Shown: piece by piece, positions 1 through 10,804 of the stretch
Numbering within the stretch: position 1 is the stretch's first letter
How the letters are laid out: each line of letters begins with the position of its first letter
Assembly: GCA_032718475.1 (NCBI GenBank)
Contig: JAUCBJ010006895.1
Coordinates: 62,001 to 126,000, forward strand
Length of the DNA: 64,000 nt
Direction: 5' to 3'
Source: Nemertoderma westbladi
Taxonomy: Eukaryota; Xenacoelomorpha; Nemertodermatida; Nemertodermatidae
Position numbers and translations under genes: made by a program
The notes under the pieces: generated by a model
Seen by the model: the letters and a program-made list of their open reading frames with translations, nothing else
What the model was told of the DNA's origin: nothing
Databases searched by the model: none

Positions 1-247
1 ATCCACCATTTTTGTGAACACCAACTTCCGGTTATCCTATTTCAGCGCTCTTTTTCGGACTTCTGATCTTCTACTACATGTGTAACGCATTTTTTTTATT
101 GACGGACCACTGTTGAAACATCGGTACCTATTTGGCTATATGCTATGCTAGCACGCCCCCACATACAGCCACAGTGCCTTCACAGAATCAAGCATGGGTC
201 TTTATCACGCGTCAGTCATCTATTTAGCAAAATGATTGTGAGGAAAG
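1..247. other. Unassigned leading sequence
   Basis: No gene, RNA or repeat is recognisable here. A 77-codon open frame runs through 145-378, but it crosses a long G run and has no protein-like character, so it is not called as a gene. Confidence 0.4.
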
Positions 248-269
248 GGTGGGGGGGGGGGGGGGGGTG
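248..269 (+). repeat. Poly-G tract
   Basis: A run of about 20 guanines, interrupted by single T residues at its edges, is visible. Such tracts can form G-quadruplexes and are prone to length error in assembly, so the exact length is uncertain. A similar run lies at about 62168-62194. Confidence 0.8.
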
Positions 270-512
270 GGTTAATCAAAGGAAAATCGTTCTGTTCGAA
301 CGGCTGTCAATGTCTATGATGCCCAATTACGAGTTTGAGTTACGAATAAAATACTTACAAATTTTAAATATCATTTGAATTCGGCTCCTTTTTAAGTCTT
401 TTGTATTTTATATTTTATATTATATCAATCAGGACCGCTTAATTAATTATTAATTGTTATTAATTAAAATGTTTGTTGTAACAGAATGATAAATAAAGTA
501 AAAACATTTAAA

Positions 513-947
513 AGGCCCTCCTCACACGGAGCAACTTGTTTCTGCAACTTGTTTCTGAAACTTGTTGCTGGACCCCCTCACACACAGAAACTTGTTGCTG
601 AAGAAAATAACAATTATTTCCGAATAAATAGCTAACATAGTCCAGTCATTTATATATAATATCACATCACTCAAATTATCTAATATTAGCTAGTATCAAA
701 ATGGAATGTAATAAAAGTTTTTCAAAAAGTTGCTGGGAGTATAACTTCCAGCAACTTGTTGCTGGACTCCCTCACACACAGAAATAAGTTGCGGAAACAA
801 GTTGCAGAAACTTGTTGCTGGAGTCCTCACACACAGAAACAAGTTTCGGAAACAAGTTGCAGCAACAAGTTTCTGTGTGTGAGGGGGTCCAGCAACAAGT
901 TTCAGAAACAAGTTGCAGAAACAAGTTGCTCCGTGTGAGGGGGGCCT
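513..947. mobile_element. Foldback MITE-like element with ~87-bp terminal inverted repeats
   Basis: The left end (513-600) and the reverse complement of the right end (860-947) agree over about 87 bp with only one or two differences. Both begin AGGCCC and continue CTCACACGGAGCAACTTG. The interior is AT-rich with no coding frame, then carries further inverted copies of the same ACTTGTTGCTG and CTCACACACAG words at about 730-850, so the element is a nested foldback. The GGCC...CACAC termini recall PIF/Harbinger-type MITEs, but the flanking duplication is not clear, so the superfamily is a guess. The open frames inside are by-products of the repeated words. Confidence 0.8.
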
Positions 948-1014
948 AAAAGCGAAATCGAAATTTATTGAAATCGATGCAGTTGAAGCAATTGTCCAAC
1001 GCAACTAAAGATCG

Positions 1015-1130
1015 AAGTTCGACCATGACCTACTATATACACGACCATGAAAGCTGCATTCTACCTACTAAATTTAGTAGGTAGAATGCAGCTTTCATGG
1101 TCGTATCTATAGTAGGTCATGCTTCGACCC
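1015..1130. repeat. Near-perfect palindrome, 31-bp perfect inner arms
   Basis: The stretch folds on itself about a centre between 1072 and 1073. Arms 1042-1072 and 1073-1103 are perfectly complementary with no spacer. The outer parts (about 1015-1041 and 1104-1130) are complementary with a few mismatches. Transcribed, it would form a hairpin of more than 50 bp; as DNA it could extrude a cruciform. No coding content is seen. Confidence 0.85.
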
Positions 1131-1241
1131 TATAAAAATAGTCTGACAAAGTCCGGCATCGAAAATAAAACACGACGCGACCAATTATAGAAAAAAACAA
1201 GCGCGAGATCGATCAAAACAAACTCAGACTTCAAGACGAAA

Positions 1242-1651
1242 CCATTGAGAAAAAAAACATTGAGAAAAAACATTGAGAAAAAAACATTGAGAAAAAACAT
1301 TGAGAAAAAAACATTGAGAAAAAAACATTGAGAAAAAAACATTGAGAAAAAAACATTGAGAAAAAAACATTGAGAAAAAAACATTGAGAAAAAAACATTG
1401 AGAAAAAAACATTGAGAAAAAAACATTGAGAAAAAAAACATTGAGAAAAAAACATTGAGAAAAAAAACATTGAGAAAAAAACATTGAGAAAAAAACATTG
1501 AGAAAAAAACATTGAGAAAAAAACATTGAGAAAAAACATTGAGAAAAAAACATTGAAAAAAAAACATTGAGAAAAAACATTGAGAAAAAAACATTGAGAA
1601 AAAAACATTGAGAAAAGAATCATTGAGAAAAAACATTGAGAAAAAAACATT
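1242..1651. repeat. Minisatellite of a 13-15 bp CATTGAGAAAAAA unit
   Basis: Roughly 30 head-to-tail copies of CATTGAG followed by six to eight A residues are present. Copies differ almost only in A-run length, as expected of slippage. Several minus-strand frames stay open through the array and give Phe/Ser/Met/Leu-rich strings, which is a composition effect. Confidence 0.95.
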
Positions 1652-2278
1652 AGCAATTAATTGCTCGTTTTGGGGAAGAGAAGATTGGCGCCTATTACAC
1701 GAATGTCTATACCGCGATTGGAACTGCAGGCGGGGTGCTGGGGATCCACCTATCTGTGATGCTAATTGGGGAGTTGAGGATTGAGATTTTCAGTTTACTG
1801 GTTGGATTTCATGACAGTGCTGTGATGGATAGAGAATCTTTTGAGGCGCTGCCTCACCGTTGTTAGGAACTGAGTCGCAGAGATAATGAACTCATCGGAG
1901 CGGGAGGATTGTGTGTATGTGACATGTCAATACAGTCTCAATGGCTGCGAATTTTAAAAATAACTTTTAAATATTATTCTCATCACCTTGAATTTGATTT
2001 ATTTAAAACGATATAGTTAATAAACATAAATATAGCTAATAAACATATAGTTAATTACTACAAACTTCAACCAGCTAGCTTGAAATAAACACCTGCGATT
2101 CTTGCTCTCATTCAACGATATAAAAAAATAATATAGACTTTTTTTCTGTATCATTGTATAAAATACAAATTATTACAATAATACATGACATAACTTTACC
2201 ATTACATGCTAGACACAATGAATTTTTCAAAATTTATTTTGTTAATAAAAATCAATTTCAGTAAATTAATTATTTGTA
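1652..2278. other. Unassigned AT-rich DNA
   Basis: No reading frame, RNA gene or repeat is recognisable between the minisatellite and the weak open frame at 2279. Confidence 0.4.
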
Positions 2279-2959
2279 ATGCCTTTTTGGCCAGATTTTG
2301 GAGTTTTTGGGCCAAGAGGGAATTTTCAAACTGCCTGGCTGGCTGTCAGTCCATCTGCTCGGCATCTATATTTGAATGTGAGTATCTCAGTTCCGGCCTG
2401 GTCTAATATAACGCTCTGTAACGTTCAATACTTCCGACTCGACTGCTACATACCTAACAATTGTCTTTATAATCTGTTCAATACAGATAGCTTTTCGATT
2501 GCCGGATTCCGGAAATTTATATTCTGGAAATGCCTGGTGGGGAGAATTTACTCATCGCTCGATTGCAAAAATCCAAAGATCGAATACTTCATTAGCTACG
2601 TTCTCGTCCGTCACCTAGCCTGGCAAAGCAAAAGAAGCGATGCTCTCAGACTATACACGGTCTACCAGCCTTGTCTACAGCAAAATACCGACTCAAAGTG
2701 TGTTTCTCACAGATTGAACGGGATAGAGGCAGCGTGGGAGACGTCTTCCTTTTCATTTACCTTAGCAATCAATATACTTAATTATACTGACTCACTAATT
2801 CTCCCTCAAAAGGCAATGTATTCTCTAGACCTCAAAAAACGGACTCCTGGCATTATAAATCTTCAAATGCGACTTTCAATTCCTCACAATGGGTTGGTTT
2901 TTATCTCTTTAATGCCTTACAAAGTAGTACTACAAAACAGGATTTGTAATTTAGTTTAA
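2279..2959 (+). CDS. Unrecognised 226-codon open frame (doubtful)
   Basis: An uninterrupted frame of 226 codons. I recognise no domain, catalytic motif, signal peptide or convincing membrane segment in it. It has several Cys and Trp residues but no spaced zinc motif. No promoter or splice signal picks it out. It could be a chance frame, or the relic of an exon or mobile element read on either strand. It faces the adenylyl cyclase gene tail to tail, about 430 bp away, with no sign of a functional link. Confidence 0.15.
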   Translation: MPFWPDFGVFGPRGNFQTAWLAVSPSARHLYLNVSISVPAWSNITLCNVQYFRLDCYIPNNCLYNLFNTDSFSIAGFRKFIFWKCLVGRIYSSLDCKNPKIEYFISYVLVRHLAWQSKRSDALRLYTVYQPCLQQNTDSKCVSHRLNGIEAAWETSSFSFTLAINILNYTDSLILPQKAMYSLDLKKRTPGIINLQMRLSIPHNGLVFISLMPYKVVLQNRICNLV

Positions 2960-3100
2960 AATATTTATTGTGAAATTCCACTTTGTCCACACATTGGAAT
3001 AAGACCACTGTTAATTTTAACTATGCAGGCATTATAGTACTGCAGATGTTATAAAACACAACAGGTTTGTTATCTAAGATGGTAATGTGAAAAAAACGAA

Positions 3101-3120
3101 AATTATTATTATTATTATTT
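3101..3120 (+). repeat. (ATT)n microsatellite
   Basis: About six copies of ATT in the tail-to-tail spacer between the weak open frame and the adenylyl cyclase gene. Confidence 0.85.
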
Positions 3121-3394
3121 GCTTCTGTATAAGTTGTAGATAGAAAGTTCATTATCACAACTGATTAAAGCGGAGGTTATACCATATCATTACCTCAGTT
3201 TTCACATGTCGGTCAATTCCAATTTGGCCTGTACTGCAATTCCTTGCTGAGGTTTGCATATTTTGTGTGCCTGAGCCCCACAAGGTCTATATATATACAA
3301 AGCCATCGCATCTAAAGAATTATTACTTTGGAATAGTGTGAAAAAGTCAACTACTTATAAAATAAATGTAAAGTAAGAATAGCCAATTATTGGT

Positions 3395-6300
3395 TTATTT
3401 ATAGCTATCTTGCTGGCATTCTAACTCAAGAGGTGTGTCTCGTTTCTTCACTAGAAGATAGGTATCCAGATTCCCTTTCCCCTTTATTGATATCGACCCT
3501 CTATAAATGAACTCAAACACTGTGTTTAATGCCATCATGGTGCTAGTTGATACCTGGACTTCATTTGTGACACCTGTTGAGTTCATTCTTGAAGCTACAT
3601 TCACTGCATCGCCCCATATATCGTAATAAAGTTTGCTTATTCCAATAACCCCTGATGTCACAGGACCATTGTTCATTCCACAGGTTACTTTGAATTCGAA
3701 TCCTAAAACACTGCTATTGATATCTTTTACTACCTTTTGCAGGTCTATTACAAAGTTCATTAGTGTTATAAGGTGATTTTTCATAATTAGATTTTCAGCA
3801 TGTACTACCTCTATCCCAGATGCTGCCATATACGTGGCACCGATAGTTTTTATCTTGCTAATTATGCTGTATTTCGGTTTGTCGAGAAGGTCATCAAAGT
3901 GAACTATAAGTTCATTGAGGATTCTAAGGAATCCAACACCTCCTTCAAATTCGTCATCATAAAAATCCCAAAAGTTAGTTATAGAAAAAAATATGACACC
4001 GACATTTTCATGGTTCTTTGAATAGGTCAATTTGGTTTTTATTTCATCTGAGACATGTTTGGGTATAATTACTCGTAGCAGCCACTCGGCTGTGTCTTTT
4101 ACTGCTATAATGTCTTCTTTTTCTGCTTCAGCTTTCACTTCACCATGGAAATTAATACGGCAACTAAGATCGAATTCCCTATCAATATATAAAATCAGTG
4201 CAGATAATAGAAATGTATCAAGAAATATTTCATATTTTGCTGCTTCCCAATATTTGTCGTGTGAATGTGTCTCCTCAGTTTTACCTCCTAGGCAAATAAT
4301 TTGATAAATATGAGTAAAATAGCTAAATAATCTTACTTGTGATGAAATTAAAATAAGGCCCTTCAACCAAGAGCTGAGCTGTGGGAAATTGATGGAATGC
4401 ATGTTGGCCACGCAGAGCAAGTTGCATGTGTCTGAATGGATAATTGTGGATAATTCTTCTCCACATTTGAATGTTGAATAAACTATACATATTGGGATAC
4501 TTAACAATATAACATCGCATATGATTGTAGGATAACGACGGTTAAGATCCACTATCAATGGTTTATAGTTTTCATCTTTAAAAAACCAACGTGACTGTTG
4601 AATAATGACAAAGATCTCGAATATGAATGATATCAATAAACATGTAATTAATTGCGGTGTAAAACCACTTAGTAAAGAAGCCCAAATTGATATTATTACA
4701 TACAGCCCAAAGCTAATGCAAAAGTCGAGATATGTGAACCTTCTACGTGTCTCAGCTATTTTACTAGATTTAAACCAGTGTGAACCTCTGTCAAAGCGTA
4801 CGTTGTACTTGTTTTCTAGTTGTTTATCTTTAAACCGTAGTGTCACCCTATTCACTGGTACACTAACAAAATCCATGTCAATTGTATGCTCTTCCAATGC
4901 TTCTTCTATTGAACTATCGTCATATTCACCAACAACTGCTGCCTCAACGATGCCTATAGCCAAAGCAACCTCAGACTTTTGGGTTTCACAGTCTGTCGTC
5001 ACATCTTCATCAAATGCCGTACCTCGATCCGAGTATTGATTTACTTTTTTTGGATGCAATAAATGGAGTAACCGTCTCTTGCCGAGTTTGTTTATAAGAA
5101 TTGACCTCCGTGGTGCTCTTTTTGTATTAATTTTAGTCGTCTTATCAGATATTGACATTATTGAATAAGGTTTGTTTTTCGATTTACGATTAATTATCAG
5201 ATAAGTTTTAACGCCATTTAATAATTTAATTGTCATTACATCCTCTATGACATGTTCTTCAACTTCATACCTGTTGTTTAAATATTCAAGTGTTGCTCCA
5301 GTTATATGAACTCGTCCAGGGATACCAATTGATTCCATCACATTTGCCAAATTCACATCTCGAGACCAAACATCAAACCTGAACCTTTTCGTTCCCAAAA
5401 TTCCACAGAGCACTGTTCCTGAGTGGATCCCCACTCTCATGTTCATTGCAAGTTTATACTCGATATTAAACTCTTTTATGGAGGAGCACATCTCCAGTCC
5501 CATCTCAACGCAACATTCTGCATGATCGACGCGCTCCTCTGGGCAGCCTGACACACAATAGTAACAGTCGCCGAGCGTAGCAATTTTTTCGCATCCATTT
5601 TGCTCAGCATGCTTGTCAAATCGTCCAAAAAGATCATTAAGAAGTGAGACTACCACTTCGGCATTTCTTCCAGAAGCCATGCTGGTGAAACCAACTATAT
5701 CAGCATATAGTATCGAAACTTTCTCCATTAGGTTAACTGGGAAATCGCGAAAACTTTTTCTTCTCCCCATTACTGCACTTGAAACCAAACTGGCATCCTT
5801 TTGCATCATTTTTTCAGCAACTACTGGTGGCATTAGCAAGTGAAGCCATTTCTCCTTCACTTCTTTCTCAAGGGCAAGTTCAGAGCTAGCCATTATAGAT
5901 TGTGCCTTGTGTAGAAACATTGTTCGATCTTCCATTGTCCGTCGCAGCTTTGCATGAATGCACACAACATTTACCCATATGTGGAGAAATAATCTTGCAT
6001 AAATATACAGGTCTTTTGATTCAGAATGCCTGTGATGGTCACAATATATATAAAAGCAAATGTACAATATTCCTAGAATAAAAGACATGTACATTGGAAC
6101 TGGAAGCATTGTGTAGAGGATGAGCAGTAGTTGAATTGATATCATGAACGAGCCTATAGGTGTCATAACGTTCCATTCACTCACCCCACAATGAACATCA
6201 TGAGTTAATTTTGTGATGTTAGTGTTATATCCTTTGTCATGGTCAGTTTGATCTTCAGCTTGTTCCATTCCATTGTCATTAATATGGATTTGATGAGGGT

Positions 6301-6832
6301 GGCATTGGTTTTGAAGTGCTAGTAATGAACAAAAAATCATTATGATAGCCACAATAATTGGTAATACCAGCTGCAAATCTTTATACAAACGAACTGCTGC
6401 AACCACTAGAATCATAAGTACAGGTAATATACATAATGTTAATACCATCAGAATTTCACCTTCTCCTGTTTCTACACCCACCATTGCAGTAAAATATATA
6501 AGGTATGCGGAGGTTGCAATCCATGTATATATCATGGAGGATTTAAATGCGCGATGACGCAAGGGCAATGAACTTCTCTGGTATTCTCTTTCCAAGTCTT
6601 GGCTACTGAAGCTTGGGTTCCACCACGATCCATTGTGCCGTTCAAAGAGCGGGGTGCAGCAACGTCCATGGCAATGTCCAGACCAGCAAACATAGTTGCA
6701 CCATTTTGCAACAATGTGTTGCCTTTCCTCACTCACCTTCGGTAAGCTCACACTTTCATTATCATCGCCAACATTGACTTCTGTTTCAATCTTGGATGAA
6801 TTCTGATTTCTCAATGACATGGTGTCTGTCAC
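3395..6832 (-). CDS. Membrane adenylyl cyclase, ADCY9-like, single exon
   Basis: Converts ATP to cyclic AMP at the plasma membrane. The 1145-residue protein has the full two-repeat plan: a cytosolic N-terminus with an LFERHNGSWW segment like type 9 cyclases, a first membrane block (about 98-300), catalytic domain C1 (about 370-550), a linker, a second membrane block (about 700-880, with DREFDLSCR just after it), and catalytic domain C2 (about 940-1128). C1 keeps both metal-binding aspartates, D378 in YADIVGFT and D422 in LGDCYY. C2 keeps the purine and transition-state residues K995 (KIKTIG), D1071 (DIWGD), N1078 and R1082. Motifs RFDVWSRDVNLAN and TIGATYMAASG point to the ADCY9 branch. It ends soon after C2, so it lacks the long tail of vertebrate ADCY9. 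The start is the first ATG after upstream stops; a five-codon upstream frame ends at the same place. An AATAAA overlaps the stop codon. The lack of introns is odd for this family: a retrocopy, or lineage-specific intron loss. No frameshift or stop is seen. Confidence 0.95.
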   Translation of the reverse strand: MTDTMSLRNQNSSKIETEVNVGDDNESVSLPKVSEERQHIVAKWCNYVCWSGHCHGRCCTPLFERHNGSWWNPSFSSQDLEREYQRSSLPLRHRAFKSSMIYTWIATSAYLIYFTAMVGVETGEGEILMVLTLCILPVLMILVVAAVRLYKDLQLVLPIIVAIIMIFCSLLALQNQCHPHQIHINDNGMEQAEDQTDHDKGYNTNITKLTHDVHCGVSEWNVMTPIGSFMISIQLLLILYTMLPVPMYMSFILGILYICFYIYCDHHRHSESKDLYIYARLFLHIWVNVVCIHAKLRRTMEDRTMFLHKAQSIMASSELALEKEVKEKWLHLLMPPVVAEKMMQKDASLVSSAVMGRRKSFRDFPVNLMEKVSILYADIVGFTSMASGRNAEVVVSLLNDLFGRFDKHAEQNGCEKIATLGDCYYCVSGCPEERVDHAECCVEMGLEMCSSIKEFNIEYKLAMNMRVGIHSGTVLCGILGTKRFRFDVWSRDVNLANVMESIGIPGRVHITGATLEYLNNRYEVEEHVIEDVMTIKLLNGVKTYLIINRKSKNKPYSIMSISDKTTKINTKRAPRRSILINKLGKRRLLHLLHPKKVNQYSDRGTAFDEDVTTDCETQKSEVALAIGIVEAAVVGEYDDSSIEEALEEHTIDMDFVSVPVNRVTLRFKDKQLENKYNVRFDRGSHWFKSSKIAETRRRFTYLDFCISFGLYVIISIWASLLSGFTPQLITCLLISFIFEIFVIIQQSRWFFKDENYKPLIVDLNRRYPTIICDVILLSIPICIVYSTFKCGEELSTIIHSDTCNLLCVANMHSINFPQLSSWLKGLILISSQVRLFSYFTHIYQIICLGGKTEETHSHDKYWEAAKYEIFLDTFLLSALILYIDREFDLSCRINFHGEVKAEAEKEDIIAVKDTAEWLLRVIIPKHVSDEIKTKLTYSKNHENVGVIFFSITNFWDFYDDEFEGGVGFLRILNELIVHFDDLLDKPKYSIISKIKTIGATYMAASGIEVVHAENLIMKNHLITLMNFVIDLQKVVKDINSSVLGFEFKVTCGMNNGPVTSGVIGISKLYYDIWGDAVNVASRMNSTGVTNEVQVSTSTMMALNTVFEFIYRGSISIKGKGNLDTYLLVKKRDTPLELECQQDSYK

Positions 6833-7119
6833 ATTCAGTGTTGAATATCCATAACAGAACGACTGTATTATATATTATTTAAAACATAATATAACTTCCA
6901 TTATTTTCTACATTTATCATTAGTTGGTGGTCGTGCCATGAGGATCTAGACCAAATATTTTCCAAATTTGTTTTATTTAGAATCGTGGCCTCGACCCTTA
7001 TAACACCAACATTGCTCGATTTTAACATATATTCCAGACATATATATATAACTTTTTGGCGTTTAACAGCAATTTGTTATGGAGCACATTATAACACAAG
7101 CATAATACAAGCAAACTAA
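6833..7119. other. Upstream region of the adenylyl cyclase
   Basis: AT-rich sequence upstream of the cyclase start. A TATA-like stretch (ATAATATATAATA on the minus strand, near 6865-6885) could serve as a core promoter, but nothing confirms it. No other feature is seen. Confidence 0.3.
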
Positions 7120-8735
7120 TACTACTATCAGCATGCTGAATTGCAGCTGCATTATAAATTTAAATATTGATGTATACATAGATTAAGAATGCTGTGCCGG
7201 CTTGTCGAAAAAAGTGTGCAGCCATAACTCCCTATCACCCTTGACATTTACTAGATCATCCGCGTCTTCAAGGCCAGTGTCCTTTAAGAGTCGTCTCAAG
7301 AAAGGCATGGACTACCCAACATGCTTATTCACTCCTTGAGGCCACCAAAGCACATGATTGTGAACTGGCTGGTCCTCAGGGCGAACGCACTGTCACACAG
7401 CGGCGGCACACTTCAAGTGTCAGGCTAGGGGTGACTAATGAAGTACCTCCGATTTTGTAGAGACTAATATCTGTGTCACAATCATCATTAGACAAAATGT
7501 TGTGGAACCCTTGTTCAGTGATCTGATAGCTACAATAATTTCCTCAGGAATCCCGCATGCTGAACTGATCGAAATTATTGGGATAGCCATCTACTTTACT
7601 GGCACGACTGGTCTTGGTTCTCTTAGCAGTAGTTTTTGAATTCAGCATCGGGCATGTACCCAATAAGGATATGTGTGAGTGCAGACTCAGGCCACGATGT
7701 ATCACAAAGTTACCAGGCAATATCCTGTCATTGTTTAGGACCTTCTCAAAGTGGGCATTCCAACCACTGAGGCGTTCAGCTGGAAATTCACCCTTGACCT
7801 TGGTTGGCTTTTCCTCCCCGTCAGCATGTTTATCGATTGCCATGCCTGGGCTGTTTCCTGCTGTTATCGACATTGTTGACAGCATCACCCTGCTTATAGA
7901 TAAGCTCGTTCAGATTACTAAGTACTAAGGGACCTACCTAGCTGCAGCCTTAACTGCTTCATTGGTTGTCATTTCGACACCGATTCCTGTATCCAGGGGT
8001 CCTTTTTATGTGTACAGGAACAATTTCTGCAGCTGCTAACTTAATTACCTATGTGAAGGCAGTATATCCCTCGCAGTGATCTGCCGTCTCGAGTCAAGAG
8101 TCACACACCTATTGCTCAGCTTTAGTGTGAATCAGTATTTCACACTGGGTTGTTGCAACAGATTGGACCATCATGCCGTGGCAAGGCAGATTTCTTATTT
8201 CTATTAGTGCGGAGACTAAGTCTTACCTTGGTCACAATAAGATGGTGATAACTGGAGAGGGGCAGAGTGTAATGCAGTCTTGGAAAGAACTCCTGAATTT
8301 CATGCAAACCGGAATATGGTCTTTCTGGGACTTGTGACCACTGGGTCCACTATGAGTCCATAGCTTTCCAGTTCGCTTCTTTAACTGGGTTCCACTTGAA
8401 AACAATCCATTTCCAGAGATAAAATCCTGAAGTAGGACTGAATTTCGGTTAACACTATTGCTATAGACCTACGGGTGATGTAGATGAGTAATGTAGACTT
8501 GCATTAAAGCCAACCAGGAGGAGTTAAGAATGTATGCTGATCCACTCCATCAGTAGCTGCTTGTAGATTGTGTTAGAAGTTTTCCACCTCTACTTGAGCA
8601 ACTCTAGTAGTGGGTGAAGAGCATACAATCAGAACCAGGAAACTTCTTAGCCAGTCTTCCAGAACATGAGAAGTGGTAACCGATGCTGTGGTTGGAGATT
8701 TGGTCTATTATATCAAATGCTGCATGTGCAGTAGG
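7120..8735 (-). mobile_element. LINE-R copy, decayed and internally deleted
   Basis: Aligns by eye, with many substitutions and gaps, to the LINE-R copies at 19.3-21.7 kb (opposite strand) and 26.75-28.9 kb (same strand). The 3' end lies at about 7130-7200 (GCATGCTG...GCAGCTGC then TGTGCCGGCTTG), preceded by short TACTAC-like sequence that looks like a decayed tail. The C-terminal segment is at about 7200-7460. A large piece of reverse transcriptase is missing near 7470-7560. The RT N-terminus and linker follow at about 7560-8160, and endonuclease sequence runs to about 8735, where similarity stops near the TGCACATGCAG region. All frames are broken, so this is an old dead copy. Confidence 0.8.
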
Positions 8736-8892
8736 ATTCAATTTATTGTTATTCAATAGTTATGCCTATTCTCACTACTTTTACAATATTCTCATTGATT
8801 TACGTTATTTTCACTGCAATTTTAGCTATATAATTTTTAAGTAATTTGTATTACTACATTTAAACCTATACTACATCTGTAATGGAATTTAT

Positions 8893-9150
8893 TCCGAAAT
8901 TGTAAGATTACTCAACGCTGTTAGTATTAACAGCGAGTTGTTATTTAGCACTTTACAACTTTAGAGGACATTACAGCATTGTATTGGCCTGTACATTTAG
9001 TATTGTATTTGGTGTTATTGTTTACGTGGTAACCCATGACGGCGTTAAGTAATGTCCACTAAGGGAACTCTACTTAACGCCGTCATTGGATACCACGCAA
9101 ACAATGGGTGGAAATTTGCATGACAGCCAGATAGGCCTACTGCATTACCT
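8893..9150. repeat. Dispersed repeat with palindromic right half (copy 1)
   Basis: This segment recurs at 61386-61827. Shared landmarks in order are GAGTTGTTATT-AGCACTTTACAAC, GACATTACAGCATTGTATTGGCCTGTA, and GACAGCCAGATAGGCCTAC at the end. In this copy, 9021-9056 and about 9070-9108 form an imperfect inverted repeat around GTTTACGTGGTAACC...GACGGCGTTAAG. There is no coding content. It is probably a non-autonomous DNA element. Confidence 0.7.
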
Positions 9151-9367
9151 ACAGGTAGGCGGGGTATAGCTATTAATAACCAGTAGGGCCTAGATATATT
9201 ATTATAACATGGCTCCAAATGCCACCATAAATGTAAGCTAACTTATTTATAACATAATTTATGTCATTTTTACATTTCTTTATACAGCAACTAATTTAAT
9301 TTGTGCAGTTTCTATCACTTATAATATATGTACAATCATTTCGTAATGTTACAATTTTGGAATTCAA

Positions 9368-9512
9368 CTACACACATACTTGTTTCAAAGTACTTTACAG
9401 TGTTCTGATCCTCGTGGCTTTATTTTCACTCACTCACTAACGTTCGTTCGTGTAACAAAGCCACTCGGATCGTCACACTGTAAAAGTGCTACTTTACACA
9501 CAAGTATGTAAA
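9368..9512. repeat. Imperfect inverted repeat
   Basis: The left arm (ACATACTTGTTTCAAAGTAC, TTTACAGTGT, GTGGCTTT) is mirrored on the right by AAAGCCAC, ACACTGTAAAAG and TACTTTACACACAAGTATG, around a short CACTCACTAACGTTCG centre. It is a non-coding foldback of about 145 bp. Confidence 0.6.
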
Positions 9513-10431
9513 TAGTTATTACTCTCATATTCGTCACATCCATACATAATACACACCCCCCATCCACCAATTTTTATAATAGTTAGTTTCAAAATGTCAA
9601 CTGTTGGTAGATATGATTAGAAATGTTCCAGAATACGTTTTTATTCTATCTCAAAAAATTGGGGGATGCTTTTTCAAAAAGTCATTAACACTAGCTAATG
9701 GTTGCTACTTTTATAAATAAGTTATAGAACATTATTTTTATTCTAGAAAATTATATAAAAAGCTCAAAATCTTACGCATATAGCTAATTTTTACTATGTT
9801 TTGTAGATCTAGAAAATGTTCCATATTATAAAAGAAATAGTTCCTTCCTTATAATACCTAGCTTCGACCATTTTATACAAATTGTAAAAAATTTGCTAGT
9901 TATAAATAAATATTGGAAAGAGTGGGTGTGGGGTGGGGTTGGGTACCCAGTAACATAACGGGGAGGTGAGCATAAGGAAGAAACATTAATTTCCTCTAGA
10001 ATATGCAAAATTAAAACAATTTCTGTTTACCAAAATGCCATAATGCTTAACCTAGTACCGGAATTCATTAAATGAAACTAATATTGTATAATATTAACGT
10101 CGTAAAAATAATATTCCATTCAAAATTAAACCTACGTATTATATACATGTTAAATATCGTTTCTTCATTAACATCATTACGCTCAGTAAATTAAATATCT
10201 GGAGTATAGTTTAAATAATGTTATACATTATTTACCGTGCAATAATAATTATTTATTATAGTTTTTGTTAGTTTTTTTGAAAATGTTTACAACATGTTTG
10301 AGTTATATTTAAAAATGAATTTTGTTCTAGAACAAATTTGTTTTGTCCACAGTATAACATTTTTAAATGGTTTATAATTTTTTTAAACTAGAAAATAATA
10401 AAATACAGCTGCCAAGAAAAAAAACACTAGC
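9513..10431. other. AT-rich intergenic DNA
   Basis: AT-rich DNA without a supportable gene. The short minus frame near 9826-10008 has no recognisable features. The stretch ends at the ATTCATTCATTCATTTCATT tract that I take as the LINE-A tail. Confidence 0.4.
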
Positions 10432-10636
10432 TACATTCATTCATTCATTTCATTCCCGGATTTGGCCCCGGTGGCTTTAATTGAATTAAAATGTTAAAAC
10501 CAAATATATAAAACGTCACATGACCGGTACTATAAATATTACAAAACATGACCGGTATATATAGACGATAAAATATTGCAAAACACATAAAACAGCAGAA
10601 TATTATACTATACATACTTTGCTCTATCGATAGAAT

Positions 10637-10740
10637 AAAATATTTAGGGTTGCACAATATAATATATATTTTGTCCCAAGATCGTTAAAATATTTAGGGT
10701 TGCAGAATATAATATATATTATTTTTTGTCCCAAGATCGT
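10637..10740 (-). repeat. Two direct copies of a ~51-bp motif in the LINE-A 3' UTR
   Basis: The words AATATTTAGGGTTGCA, ATATAATATATATT and TTGTCCCAAGATCGT occur twice in direct order (about 10638-10686 and 10688-10739), differing by a few bases. Repeats in 3' UTRs of LINEs can be recognised by the element's own reverse transcriptase; that role here is inference. Confidence 0.8.
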
Positions 10741-10804
10741 GGTCGGAATTCTAAACAATCTATTATTGTTTTTCCTAAGTACCACACCAGTGTATGTGTT
10801 GCTT

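Noticed and set aside
696-1004. Cys-rich 102-codon minus frame
   Set aside because: Comes from the inverted-repeat words of the foldback element, not a gene.
1130-1656. Three long overlapping minus-strand frames (118-168 codons)
   Set aside because: They are the A-rich minisatellite read backwards; Phe/Ser/Met/Leu strings with no protein character.
4605-5039. 144-codon plus-strand frame inside the adenylyl cyclase
   Set aside because: Antisense shadow of a well-supported coding region.
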